Part shown: piece by piece, positions 25,194 to 33,538 of the stretch | Numbering within the stretch: position 1 is the stretch's first letter | How the letters are laid out: every line of letters starts with the position of its first letter | Assembly (NCBI GenBank): GCA_002329155.1 | Contig: DCXY01000032.1 | Span: 10,550-74,549 of the forward strand | Direction: 5' to 3' | Length of the DNA stretch: 64,000 bases | Origin: Stenotrophomonas sp. UBA2124 | GTDB lineage: Bacteria; Pseudomonadota; Gammaproteobacteria; Xanthomonadales; Xanthomonadaceae | Notes under the pieces: generated by a model | Told to the model about the DNA's origin: nothing | What the model saw: only the letters and a program-made list of their open reading frames with translations | Database searches by the model: none | Translations under genes and position numbers: made by a program

Positions 25194-27547
25194 GGCGCGA
25201 TCACCAGCTCGGGGACGTAGCCGAGCGAGCGCAGCTGTGCCAGCGCAGGGTCCAGCCGGTCCGGCGCGCGCGGCAGGCGCACGCGCAAGCGTTGCGCGGT
25301 GTTGCCGGGCATGGGCTCTGCGTAGGCCTGCAGGCCAAGTGCACGTACCTGTGCCACCACCTGGCCGGCGCGGGTGGCGTCCAGCCCCTGGGCAAACTGC
25401 ACCAGCTGCACGGCAGAATCTGAGGCCGCAAACAGGTTGGCCACCGGTGGGGACACCAGCCTGCCCGTCGCGCTCTGTTCGCCATGCAGAGGCGCCCCGC
25501 CCGGCGGCAGCTGGGGCGCCGGCATGGCAGGCAATGCCCAGCTGGATGCGGGCTGGGCACCGGCCTGCGCACTGCGCATGTAGTCGTAGCGGTCACGGGT
25601 AAGCCGCTGGCCCTCGGCCTGGTCGCGCACCACATGCGGCCGCAGGAACACCATCAGGTTGGTCTTCTCGCGCTTGCGGCTGTCACTCCGGAACAGCGCA
25701 CCCAGTACCGGCAGACGGCCAAGCCCTGGTACCGCGTCGCGCCCATGGCTGACGCTGTCCTGCAGCAGCCCGCCCAGCACCATGATCTGCCCGTCGTCGA
25801 GCAGCACACTGGTATCAAGCGCCCGCTTGTTGGTGATGATGCCGCTGCTGTTGCCGCTGCTCTGCGGGTCGATGCTGCTCACTTCCTGGTAGATGTCCAG
25901 CTTGACCGTGCCGCCTTCGGATATCTGTGGCCGTACTTTCAGCTTCAGGCCGATATCCTCGCGCTCTATGGTCTGGAAGGGGTTGTTGCTGCCACCACCG
26001 CCATCGGTAACGTAGCGGCCGCTGACAAAGGGCACGGTCTGGCCAACCATGATGCTGGCGGCCTCGTTGTCCAGCGTCATCAGGTTGGGGGTGGACAGGA
26101 TGTTCGCGCCGCCCTTGCTCTGCAGTGCATTGGCCAGCGCCTTTAGGTTGAGTACCTGGCCGATACCGGGAAGGCTGATGCTGCCGTCAAGCACGCCCAC
26201 GTTCAGGCCATCCTTGCGGAATACATCCAGGGTGCTGCGCGCGCCGGGGTTGATCCCGCTGCCACCAAAGCGCGTGCCACCGAAGGTGCGGCCATTGCCC
26301 AGCATCCACTGCACGCCCAGCTCGGCGGCATTGCTCTCGGTGACCTCCACGATAAGACTCTCCACCAGCACCTGCGCGCGGCGCTGGTCGAGCTGGTCGA
26401 TCACCCGCCGCAGATTGCGGTACGCAGGCTCCGGCGCGGAGATGAGCAAGGTGTTGGTGGCGGTATCTGCCTGTACGGAAATGCCGTTGTGACTGAAGCC
26501 GGTAGCCGCGCCTTCGCCCTCCTTGCGCTTGCCATCACCGAGCCTTGATGATTCCAAACCAGCGGCTTGGGACAAGCCTGCTGAGTTCGCAGCCTCGCCG
26601 GTTGTGCCCTCTGCCCCTTTGCCGGCAGGTGTCACGCCTAGTGCGCTTCCCGTTGCTGGCGCGTCGCTTTGCCCCGCCACAACACCACGCAGCACGCCTG
26701 CCAGCTGCGTGGCCTGGGCATTGCGCAGGTACACCACATGCAGATTGCCGCCTTCGTCCTGTACGCGGTCCAGCTTTTCCACCAGCTGCCGTGCCAGTTG
26801 GGTGCGGCCGGGACTGCTGGAGCGCAGCAGGATGCTGTTGCTGCGCGGGTCGGCCATCACCACCACCTTCTGCGCCGGGTCGCTGCCCTGTGCATCCAGC
26901 AGCGGTGCAACCATTGCCGCCACATCCACCGCAATACCCTGCTGCAGCTTGACCACATCCGTGCTCATGCCTGCCGGCGTGTCGATGTTCGCGATCACGC
27001 GGGCGATGCGTTGCAGGTTGTCCGCGTAGTCGGTGATGACCAGGGTGTTGTTGCCGGCATTCGCGGTGATGGGGTTGTCCGGGGAAACCATTGGCTTGAG
27101 CACCTCCACCAGCGCGGCGGCGTTCTCGAAGCGCAGCGCGAACGTGCGGGTGACCACCTCTCCACCTGCCCCCGGCCCGCCAACCGTTCCACCCATCAGC
27201 TTGGCGTCCGCCTGTGGCACCACGCGGCTGATGCCACCCGATTCCACCACCGCATAGCCGCGCATGCGCAGTGCGCCCAGCAACAGCGCATAGGCCTGCG
27301 AGCGGCTGACCGGGCCGTCCGATACCACCGTCATCTTGCCGCTGACGCGTGGATCGACAAGGAACTGCCGGCCGGTAAAGCGCGCTGCCATGCGCAGTAC
27401 GCCGCCAATATCGGTATCGACCAGGTTCAGTCGCACCGCCTCGTCATCAGCGGCCCCGGCAGTGCCTGTCTGCGCGGGTGCCAGCGGGCTCACCGCAAGG
27501 CAGGCAACCAGCAGCAACATCATGGCGGCCCAGTGCAGCTGCCTCAT
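25190..27547 (-). CDS. gspD: type II secretion secretin GspD, candidate lipoprotein (HxcQ-like)
   Basis: A 785-aa outer-membrane secretin. After the N-terminal export signal come the N0 domain (about 35-110), N1-N3 domains (about 115-365) with a Gly/Ser/Ala-rich insertion in N3 (about 290-350), and the secretin barrel core (about 400-645), with V-P-F-V-S-G and G-G-L-L-Q-D-S motifs. The C-terminal 120 residues are Pro/Ala-rich and then form a small extra domain. The signal contains L-V-A-C with Cys16 and Leu at +2, matching a lipobox for an outer-membrane lipoprotein. HxcQ of P. aeruginosa is known as a lipidated, self-piloting secretin, and no GspS pilotin is visible here. A later signal-peptidase I site near P-A-Q is the alternative. 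The start overlaps the gspM stop. Confidence 0.94.
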   Translation of the reverse strand: MRQLHWAAMMLLLVACLAVSPLAPAQTGTAGAADDEAVRLNLVDTDIGGVLRMAARFTGRQFLVDPRVSGKMTVVSDGPVSRSQAYALLLGALRMRGYAVVESGGISRVVPQADAKLMGGTVGGPGAGGEVVTRTFALRFENAAALVEVLKPMVSPDNPITANAGNNTLVITDYADNLQRIARVIANIDTPAGMSTDVVKLQQGIAVDVAAMVAPLLDAQGSDPAQKVVVMADPRSNSILLRSSSPGRTQLARQLVEKLDRVQDEGGNLHVVYLRNAQATQLAGVLRGVVAGQSDAPATGSALGVTPAGKGAEGTTGEAANSAGLSQAAGLESSRLGDGKRKEGEGAATGFSHNGISVQADTATNTLLISAPEPAYRNLRRVIDQLDQRRAQVLVESLIVEVTESNAAELGVQWMLGNGRTFGGTRFGGSGINPGARSTLDVFRKDGLNVGVLDGSISLPGIGQVLNLKALANALQSKGGANILSTPNLMTLDNEAASIMVGQTVPFVSGRYVTDGGGGSNNPFQTIEREDIGLKLKVRPQISEGGTVKLDIYQEVSSIDPQSSGNSSGIITNKRALDTSVLLDDGQIMVLGGLLQDSVSHGRDAVPGLGRLPVLGALFRSDSRKREKTNLMVFLRPHVVRDQAEGQRLTRDRYDYMRSAQAGAQPASSWALPAMPAPQLPPGGAPLHGEQSATGRLVSPPVANLFAASDSAVQLVQFAQGLDATRAGQVVAQVRALGLQAYAEPMPGNTAQRLRVRLPRAPDRLDPALAQLRSLGYVPELVIAP

Positions 27548-28086
27548 TGCGTGGCCCCCACCGGCTGCACTGCAAGCACGATACTTCCCGATACACGCGC
27601 CACTGCGTTCTCCTCATCTCCGGTCCGGTCCAGGGTCATGGCCTGCAGTGCAACCCCCGGCTGCGTCAGCAGGGGCAACAAGGCGCGCCACAGAGCATCG
27701 AGAGGCACGTTGTGTACCTGCATGCGCCACTGTGTGCCGTCGTCATGCAGTTCGGTGGCAGCACCGATGCCTTCGGCGGCCAGCTTGTTTTCCAGCGTGG
27801 CCAGGTGCGGTGCGCCGGCGCTGGCCTGTTGCTGCCGCCGCGACTGGAACATGGGCGCGAGCTGCCTGGCCTGGGTCTGCAGCCGTGCGAGCTCCTCATG
27901 CCAGTGGGCGCGCTGCTTCAGCGTTGGTTCCAGCCAGGCCACCCACAGCGTTGCCGCCAGCAAGGCAAGCGCCATCAACTGCAATGCCAGGCGTTCGCGA
28001 CTGGCCAGACCCTGCCACCACTGTTTCAGTGCTGCGGCACGCGCTGCTGCCTGCGATGGCGGGCTTGGGGTCTTGCTGACGGTCAT
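27544..28086 (-). CDS. gspM: type II secretion protein GspM (HxcZ-like)
   Basis: A 180-aa bitopic protein with a short cytoplasmic start, a transmembrane helix at about 34-54 (L-A-L-Q-L-M-A-L-A-L-L), a periplasmic coiled segment and a small ferredoxin-like domain. GspM partners GspL in the inner-membrane platform. The start overlaps the gspL stop (ATGA) and the stop overlaps the gspD start, so the genes are tightly coupled. The sequence is divergent, so the call leans on position and layout. Confidence 0.85.
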   Translation of the reverse strand: MTVSKTPSPPSQAAARAAALKQWWQGLASRERLALQLMALALLAATLWVAWLEPTLKQRAHWHEELARLQTQARQLAPMFQSRRQQQASAGAPHLATLENKLAAEGIGAATELHDDGTQWRMQVHNVPLDALWRALLPLLTQPGVALQAMTLDRTGDEENAVARVSGSIVLAVQPVGATQ

Positions 28087-29249
28087 GGCGCCAGCGCCTT
28101 CGCGTCGTGTACGCGCAGCGTACCGGCCGCATCATGCTCCAGCTGCAGGCCCCGTGACTGCAGGGCCTGCTTCCATTGTGCGAGCTGCTCGTCCTCCGGT
28201 GCCCAGCCGTGTGCTGCCGTGTCCATCTGCAGTTCGAGCGTGCCGCTGCTGTAAGCCAGCGCGGTAACCTGGCCGGAAAGCTCCGGAATCAGCTGCTGGC
28301 TGGTGGTGATCAGCTGCAGCACTTCCGGCGTTGGCCCACGTACTGCCGGAGCTGCCAGTGCACGGCGTACCTGCGCGACCGGATCAACCAGCTCACCTAT
28401 TTCAGGGAACAGCTTTGCGACCTGCTGCTCCGTTGCACTCCTTAGCTGGCTGGCCTGCCTGTGCTGCATGCTCACCTCAAGTTGGAGGCCCATCGCAGCA
28501 GCCGCAGCTGCGGCCAGCAGCAACACCGGTGCCAGAAGCCGGCTGCGGCGTTGCGGTGCGGGTAGAGGAATGGACCAGCCAGGCAGGCGCCCGCACCACT
28601 GTTCGGTTTCGGGCATGGCATCAGCGTGGATGTGTTCCGGCCACTCCGGGGGAACACTGCCTACCCATTGCACACTGTTGATATCCAGCTCCGCCAACCG
28701 GGCCAGCAGCGGCTCCATGGTCAAGGCATGCCCGCCAAGCAGCTGTACGAAACCCCGCTCCCTGCTGAGCCGCGCCAGCAGATGGTCCGCCTGCCTCTGC
28801 AGACTGGCCTGGCCTTCGCGGATGGGCAGCAGCATGGGCGTCGGGTACAGGCCACGCAGCGCAAGACCGCATGCCTGCAGCGTGTCGGCCAAGGCCTGCA
28901 CCGAGGCTCTGCCCAGCCACGCAACCGGCACGCTGCCGTCGGCTGCCTGGGGGCCATGGGCCAGGGCGATCTCCTGCAGGTCGTCCAGCAGCATCGCCTC
29001 CACCTCACCCAGCAATGCCTGGCGCAGGCGCCGTGCGGGCAACGGTGGCAGGCGCAGTTCCAGCAGAATCAGATCCTGCCCATGCAGGCAGGCGACAACG
29101 CCCACACCCACATGGCGTGTACCCAGTGTGCGCAGCGAGTCCTGACCGTGGTCCAGCAGTGCATCATGCCGCAGCAGAGCCCAGTCAACCCGGGAGTCCA
29201 TGGACAGCTGCCACAAGGGTGGCAGGTGCAGACGCAGCTGGACGCTCAT
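28083..29249 (-). CDS. gspL: type II secretion protein GspL (HxcY-like)
   Basis: A 388-aa protein. I use ATG 29249, which overlaps the gspK stop by ATGA; an upstream in-frame codon at 29372 would overlap gspK by over 120 bases. The cytoplasmic half (1-235) has the actin-like GspL fold, with repeated L-L-x-L-R-L-P and A-L-x-P-x-P patterns. A transmembrane stretch very rich in alanine lies near 243-262, and a periplasmic coiled and ferredoxin-like part follows. GspL anchors the GspE ATPase to the platform. Confidence 0.88.
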   Translation of the reverse strand: MSVQLRLHLPPLWQLSMDSRVDWALLRHDALLDHGQDSLRTLGTRHVGVGVVACLHGQDLILLELRLPPLPARRLRQALLGEVEAMLLDDLQEIALAHGPQAADGSVPVAWLGRASVQALADTLQACGLALRGLYPTPMLLPIREGQASLQRQADHLLARLSRERGFVQLLGGHALTMEPLLARLAELDINSVQWVGSVPPEWPEHIHADAMPETEQWCGRLPGWSIPLPAPQRRSRLLAPVLLLAAAAAAAMGLQLEVSMQHRQASQLRSATEQQVAKLFPEIGELVDPVAQVRRALAAPAVRGPTPEVLQLITTSQQLIPELSGQVTALAYSSGTLELQMDTAAHGWAPEDEQLAQWKQALQSRGLQLEHDAAGTLRVHDAKALAP

Positions 29250-30148
29250 GCACCTATCCTTGTCCACACCCGCTGCACGCGCACACCCTCGTCCCGGTAC
29301 TCGCGCCATATCAACGCGCGGAACGGTACGGAAGCCGCATCGGTATGCACCTCCCCGGCAGCCAGGAACCATTCGCTATGGATGCCCAGTGGCAACCCGG
29401 CCATCTGTGCATCGGTCAGCTGCAGGCGGTTGGCGATATCGCCCCGATTGAGCAGCCATCTACCGCGGTCACGCTCGGCCAGCAGGGCCGTGAGCCGTGC
29501 GCCCTCCACCGTGGGTGCACAGGCCTGCAGCACGGCAATATCGCTGGTGTTGGCATTGACAAGGGTTTTTGCGGGCAGTGCCATGACACGCTGCTGAAGC
29601 AGCGCCACCACCGCCGGATCCACAGCGGGCAGTGCTGCTGCCAGCAGGCCATCCTGTTGCAAGGGTGCCTGCGGTTGCAGGGTGCCATCACGGAAGCGGT
29701 TGACGACATACTCCGCAGCACCTTCGCACTGTTCCTGTGCTGCCCCCGCGCCGGAGCACAGGCGCAGGAATGCATAGGTTGCCTGCGCATCCCTGGCGCC
29801 GCCATCGGCCATGTTGCGTAGATTGAACAGGCCTTGCGCATCGCGCAATTGCAGCCGGGTTGGCAGGGGTTGGCTCAGCGAGATGGGTTCCGCCCAATGG
29901 CCACCGGCAACCGTGGTCAACTGCATGCGTGCATCCTCGCGCAGCTGCAGTGAAGCACGTTCGAGTGCCACATCCACCGCCATCCGCACCTGCGCGCGCA
30001 ACTGTTCGCCGCGCAGCATGCGCAGTGATGCAGCCTGACGCGTCAGCAATGCCGTGGCGATCACCGCGACAATGGCAACAACCAGTATCGCCACGATCAC
30101 CGCCATGCCGCGCTGATCAGTGCACTGCATTGGCGGGCGGGGTTTCAT
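29246..30148 (-). CDS. gspK: type II secretion minor pseudopilin GspK (HxcX-like)
   Basis: A 300-aa protein, the size expected for the tip pseudopilin GspK. The leader ends R-G before M15, and the mature helix lacks glutamate at +5 (valine there), which is the normal exception for GspK. A large globular part follows with N-L-R-N-M-A-D, V-N-A-N-T and G-D-I-A-N motifs typical of the family's alpha domain. It starts 9 bases after gspG and overlaps gspL at its end. Confidence 0.92.
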   Translation of the reverse strand: MKPRPPMQCTDQRGMAVIVAILVVAIVAVIATALLTRQAASLRMLRGEQLRAQVRMAVDVALERASLQLREDARMQLTTVAGGHWAEPISLSQPLPTRLQLRDAQGLFNLRNMADGGARDAQATYAFLRLCSGAGAAQEQCEGAAEYVVNRFRDGTLQPQAPLQQDGLLAAALPAVDPAVVALLQQRVMALPAKTLVNANTSDIAVLQACAPTVEGARLTALLAERDRGRWLLNRGDIANRLQLTDAQMAGLPLGIHSEWFLAAGEVHTDAASVPFRALIWREYRDEGVRVQRVWTRIGA

Positions 30149-30157
30149 CGTGTTGGC

Positions 30158-30595
30158 TTACAGCTGCCAGGAGCCGATATCGGCGTTGCCGGCCTCACCA
30201 CCCTCGGCACCATCCGCACCCAGCGAGAACACATCGATCTCACCGTGCTTGCCCGGATTCTGGTACTGGTACGGGTGACCCCAAGGGTCATTGGGCAGAC
30301 GCTCGATGTAGGGATTGGTGGCACCCAGCCCACCCGCCTGCGGTGGCGTGACGAGTGCCTTGAGCCCCTGCTGGCTGGTGGGATAGCGGCCGTTGTCAAG
30401 GCGGTACAGCTTCAACGCCTGCATCAACGCACCGATGTCCTGCCTTGCCGCCACCACACGCGCCTGATCCGGGCGGTCCATGAGCCGCGGCACGATGAGC
30501 GCGGCAAGAATACCGATGATCACCACCACCACCATGATCTCGATGAGGGTGAAGCCATGCTGATGCCGACTGCGCGTGCTACAAACTCTGGCCAT
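30158..30595 (-). CDS. gspG: type II secretion major pseudopilin GspG (HxcT-like)
   Basis: A 145-aa protein. ATG 30595 is chosen because it gives a short basic leader with G14 before the cleavage site, F15 first and E19 at +5. Upstream in-frame starts (30634, 31015) only extend the leader or run into the next gene. The mature part has the GspG hallmarks Y-R-L-D-N-G-R-Y-P-T-S-Q-Q-G-L, P-N-D-P-W-G-H-P-Y and a C-terminal acidic calcium-site-like loop (S-L-G-A-D-G). It is the main fibre subunit and the first structural gene of the G-K-L-M-D-E-F run, 56 bases after the first Phd-like gene. Confidence 0.94.
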   Translation of the reverse strand: MARVCSTRSRHQHGFTLIEIMVVVVIIGILAALIVPRLMDRPDQARVVAARQDIGALMQALKLYRLDNGRYPTSQQGLKALVTPPQAGGLGATNPYIERLPNDPWGHPYQYQNPGKHGEIDVFSLGADGAEGGEAGNADIGSWQL

Positions 30596-30651
30596 TTCTT
30601 CACCCGTTGAATGTGGAGTGGACCGCTGCGTCATGGTCGGTCGTGCATGTG

Positions 30652-31239
30652 TCAGCACGATAAAATTGAATGGTCGATCACGCGCGCCCCACCAGTACCT
30701 GGGCCTTCTTCCACAGTGAACGGCGTGCCTGTTGCAGCGAGCAGGGCGGCAGGAATGCGCCGCAGTGAATGAGAGATCCAATGCGTGACCACCTGTACCC
30801 TGCTGGCCAGCAACAGGCCAGCACAGTGTTCGGGTGACCAGATGCTTGCGTGATCCATGCCGATGAAATGGCGATACGCCTGTTGATGGCGCAGGTCGTC
30901 GTACAGGCGCAGCGCATGGCCCGGCGCATACAGCGTCACCAATACCGCTGCACGCTGCAGCTCGCGCACGGGTGCACCGTTGAACTGGAGCAGCGCGACC
31001 ACGCCCTCCGGCCATTCCGAAAGACTGGGATCAAGCAGGCTGCGCAGCTGCATGAGTGGATGGCTTGCGGTATCCATGCTGGCCCAATGCGCTGCATCGG
31101 CCCAGGCATCGCGTGATACCAGCCATACCCATGGCTGCCCGTAGCGTTGCACGACGATGGGTGCGCGGCGTGCCTGTCTGAGCACCTGACTCAGGTTCCT
31201 GTCCAGCTCCAGCATGCTGACACTGCGGCGTTCACTCAT
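30652..31239 (-). CDS. Phd/YefM-like N-terminal domain protein, paralogue 1 (PhdA-like)
   Basis: A 195-aa protein. Residues about 8-50 resemble the Phd/YefM antitoxin fold: L-D-R-N-L-S-Q-V-L-R-Q-A-R, then P-I-V-V-Q-R-Y-G-Q-P-W-V-W-L-V-S-R-D-A-W, matching the usual L-x-x-L-L-x-x-V, then P-V-x-V-T-R-x-G-x-P-x-A-V-L-V-S pattern. The remaining roughly 140 residues are not a domain I recognise. The next gene upstream (31,348-31,899) is a clear paralogue with the same layout. No toxin-sized partner is adjacent. P. aeruginosa encodes PhdA, a prevent-host-death-like protein, in its pdt locus, so a regulatory role tied to this secretion cluster is the best guess. Confidence 0.7.
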   Translation of the reverse strand: MSERRSVSMLELDRNLSQVLRQARRAPIVVQRYGQPWVWLVSRDAWADAAHWASMDTASHPLMQLRSLLDPSLSEWPEGVVALLQFNGAPVRELQRAAVLVTLYAPGHALRLYDDLRHQQAYRHFIGMDHASIWSPEHCAGLLLASRVQVVTHWISHSLRRIPAALLAATGTPFTVEEGPGTGGARVIDHSILSC

Positions 31240-31347
31240 CAGCCATGCCTTTCAATCGGCGATGCCAAGCACCAGTTCTGGAGATGACGGTGGGCGCGAC
31301 GGAAAAGCGACAGCGGATGAGGGCAGCTTTCGTTTGACCGGGCATGA

Positions 31348-31899
31348 TCAGAGCCCGAGCATCTCCCGGCAGGCCTTCATGTCTATGCGCGGGCTATACC
31401 CGCCACAGCGGCGTGCCAGTACATCCACATCGCTGCGGCTGGCAAATGCCCTCAATGACGGCAGTACGCTTCCCTCATCAAGCATCGCCTGCAGCGCGGC
31501 CTGTATGCGTGTTGGCAACCACGCTTCCATGGGGCCATGGCCACCTGCCACGAACCAATGCCAGAGCCGGTGATGGCGCACGTGATCATGCAGTTGCAGC
31601 AGCCCCGGCAGGCCGTGCATGGACTGCAGCAGCAATGCCCGCGCGATTGCAGCGGGTGGCAATGCCCCGGCTTCGTCCAGCCGCAGCCATTGACGCTGCA
31701 GCTTCAGCAGCAGGCCCAGCGGGTGTGCATTGGGGTCGAAGTCCAGCAGCGCGGCATGCTGCTGCCAATGCGCATCTGACACCACACATACCCAGGGTGA
31801 ACCGTAACGATGCACCATCAAGGGCTGCTCATGGGAAGTTTCAAGCCACGCGGAGAGCTTCCGCCGCAGATCGACTATGCCTATGTTTCCGCCGTGCAT
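31348..31899 (-). CDS. Phd/YefM-like N-terminal domain protein, paralogue 2
   Basis: A 183-aa protein aligned by eye with the gene at 30,652-31,239. Shared features are I-V-D-L-R-R-K-L against M-L-E-L-D-R-N-L, the core P-L-M-V-H-R-Y-G-S-P-W-V-C-V-V-S against P-I-V-V-Q-R-Y-G-Q-P-W-V-W-L-V-S, and N-A-H-P-L-G-L-L against T-A-S-H-P-L-M-Q-L, plus a similar helical second half with an L-H-D-H-V-R-H-H-R motif. It lies 41 bases before the FecR-like gene stop boundary on the transcript side, so it may belong to the regulator operon. Possible DNA-binding or partner-binding role; no toxin is encoded beside it. Confidence 0.68.
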   Translation of the reverse strand: MHGGNIGIVDLRRKLSAWLETSHEQPLMVHRYGSPWVCVVSDAHWQQHAALLDFDPNAHPLGLLLKLQRQWLRLDEAGALPPAAIARALLLQSMHGLPGLLQLHDHVRHHRLWHWFVAGGHGPMEAWLPTRIQAALQAMLDEGSVLPSLRAFASRSDVDVLARRCGGYSPRIDMKACREMLGL

Positions 31900-31940
31900 G
31901 CCGCACTCTCCGTCCTGGACATAAAGGGCACGCAGGTGCC

Positions 31941-32921
31941 CTAACCAATGACGGCTATACCGCCTGGATAACGACGCAGCTGCAGTGATAGGCCCTGCCC
32001 CAGCTGTTCCAGTGCCGCCTCCGGGTCGTCAATGCGGAAGCGGCCGCTGACAGGTTCATCCACCGATGCGGTCCTGCCCAGCATCACCCGGCCGCGCCGG
32101 TAGCGGTTGATCTCGTCCACCACTTCGCTCAACGGCGCGCGCCGAAACACCAGCATGCCTTCGGTCCAGGCACTGAAATCGGTGGGGTCCGCGCGCGTCA
32201 CCACACCACTGATGCGATCGTCATAACGCGCCTGCTGGCCCGCCTGGAGCTGCAGCCTGCCCTCGGGGTGTTCGATACGCATATTGCCGGCAAGGCAGGC
32301 GACACGAACCTTGCCATTGGTGTTACGGACATCCAGCGTGGCGCCATCCTCATCCACGACAATGCAGCCTGCGCCGGCATACAGCGCCAGCCGCACATCC
32401 GCGCCCGCCTGCACGGCCGCCTGCCCCTGCACCAGTTCAAACGCGGGGCCGCGCCGGTCACTGCGACGGCGCAGGCTGGTCTGCGTATCAAGCTGAATGT
32501 TCAGCTGCGCGCCCGGCACGATGCGCAGCCGCTCACCGGTGGCCGTATGGAAATCGGAAGTCAGGGCCGACACCGAAGGCCACAGCCCCAACGGCGGATG
32601 TACCGCCGCCACCACGGCCAGGGTGGCGGGTGCAGCCACGGCCGCACCAAGGAAGGCCCTGCGGCTCCAGCGATGACGCTGATCCCGTGCGGTCAGTTGT
32701 AATGGTTGTGCCGGTATTCTGTTTGCGGCATCACCCACCCGTTGCCACTGCCGGCGTGCACGCGCAAATGCCTGCCGGTGCGCGGGCGAGCGGGCGCACC
32801 AGCGCCGGAAACGCTCGGCATCAGCCGTGGTTGCCTCGCCAGAGGTCAGCCGTACAAGCCAGGCGTGTGCCTGGCGTTCGAGCCTGTCCAGCGGGCGCTT
32901 GCTGCTTTCATCAACATCCAT
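31941..32921 (-). CDS. FecR-type anti-sigma factor (VreR-like)
   Basis: A 326-aa protein. The cytoplasmic N-terminus (1-85) contains the FecR anti-sigma region (W-L-V-R-L-T-S-G-E-A-T and F-R-R-W-C-A-R-S-P-A-H-R-Q-A-F). A single hydrophobic segment near 88-108 is preceded by W-S-R-R-A-F-L-G, which looks like a twin-arginine signal. The periplasmic FecR domain occupies about 115-235 (T-A-T-G-E-R-L-R-I-V-P-G). The C-terminal roughly 75 residues resemble the STN-like FecR C-domain that meets a signalling partner. It should hold the ECF sigma factor encoded 70 bases upstream and release it on a signal from the STN protein. Context matches vreR beside vreA and vreI. Confidence 0.88.
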   Translation of the reverse strand: MDVDESSKRPLDRLERQAHAWLVRLTSGEATTADAERFRRWCARSPAHRQAFARARRQWQRVGDAANRIPAQPLQLTARDQRHRWSRRAFLGAAVAAPATLAVVAAVHPPLGLWPSVSALTSDFHTATGERLRIVPGAQLNIQLDTQTSLRRRSDRRGPAFELVQGQAAVQAGADVRLALYAGAGCIVVDEDGATLDVRNTNGKVRVACLAGNMRIEHPEGRLQLQAGQQARYDDRISGVVTRADPTDFSAWTEGMLVFRRAPLSEVVDEINRYRRGRVMLGRTASVDEPVSGRFRIDDPEAALEQLGQGLSLQLRRYPGGIAVIG

Positions 32922-32991
32922 CAGATTGGCGCGCCATTCCGCAGGATGCGGGGAATCCGGGTGGCGTCAAAGTGTAGACGGATGTCATGCC

Positions 32992-33525
32992 TCAGAGCCG
33001 CCGCGGCAACGCATGCACACTGCGGATGGCCAGATACTCCTGCGCAGCCTTGAGCTCGCGCTGTACCAGCCGCAGCGATACGCCAAGGCTGTCGGCCACC
33101 TCGCGCTGCTGCAGGCCATCGACGCGTACCGCCAGTAGAATCCGCCGCCTCCGCTCGGGCATGCGCTGGAGCAATGCCATCATCTCCTGCAGGGCGATCT
33201 CCTGCTCGGCCGACTGCGCCGGCCCTGGCCCCGGATCGGCCATGTCCATCAGCGTATCCACCTCTTCCAGGCTGAGCAGGCGGTGTTCGGCGCGCTGCCG
33301 GTCCACCACCGTGTTCATGGCCATGCGCAGCAGGTAGGGCGCTGGCTTGTATACCGGATCAAGCCTACCGCTGCGTGCGCTCAACCGCATCCAGGTGTCC
33401 TGCAATGCATCGCCTGCCAGTTCCTCCGAGCCCAGCCGGCGTGCCAGCCGCCGTTTGAGTTCGTCGTAGGTACCCAGCAGATATTCCATGAGGTTGACCG
33501 GCCCGGCCGCGCTGTCATTCATCAT
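32992..33525 (-). CDS. ECF RNA polymerase sigma factor (VreI-like)
   Basis: A 177-aa protein starting at ATG 33525, with a second ATG directly after it. Region 2 spans about 14-80, with A-G-D-A-L-Q-D-T-W-M-R-L and P-Y-L-L-R-M-A-M-N. Region 4 spans about 110-165, with L-P-E-R-R-type and G-L-Q-Q-R-E-V-A-D-S-L-G-V-S-L-R-L-V-Q-R-E-L. This is the iron-starvation-type ECF family that pairs with FecR. It lies 13 bases after the STN protein gene and before the FecR-like gene, so the three form one signalling operon. The promoters it reads are not identifiable by eye. By synteny the targets should be the type II and two-partner genes. Confidence 0.9.
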   Translation of the reverse strand: MMNDSAAGPVNLMEYLLGTYDELKRRLARRLGSEELAGDALQDTWMRLSARSGRLDPVYKPAPYLLRMAMNTVVDRQRAEHRLLSLEEVDTLMDMADPGPGPAQSAEQEIALQEMMALLQRMPERRRRILLAVRVDGLQQREVADSLGVSLRLVQRELKAAQEYLAIRSVHALPRRL

Positions 33526-33538
33526 TGGCTCCCTGGGG

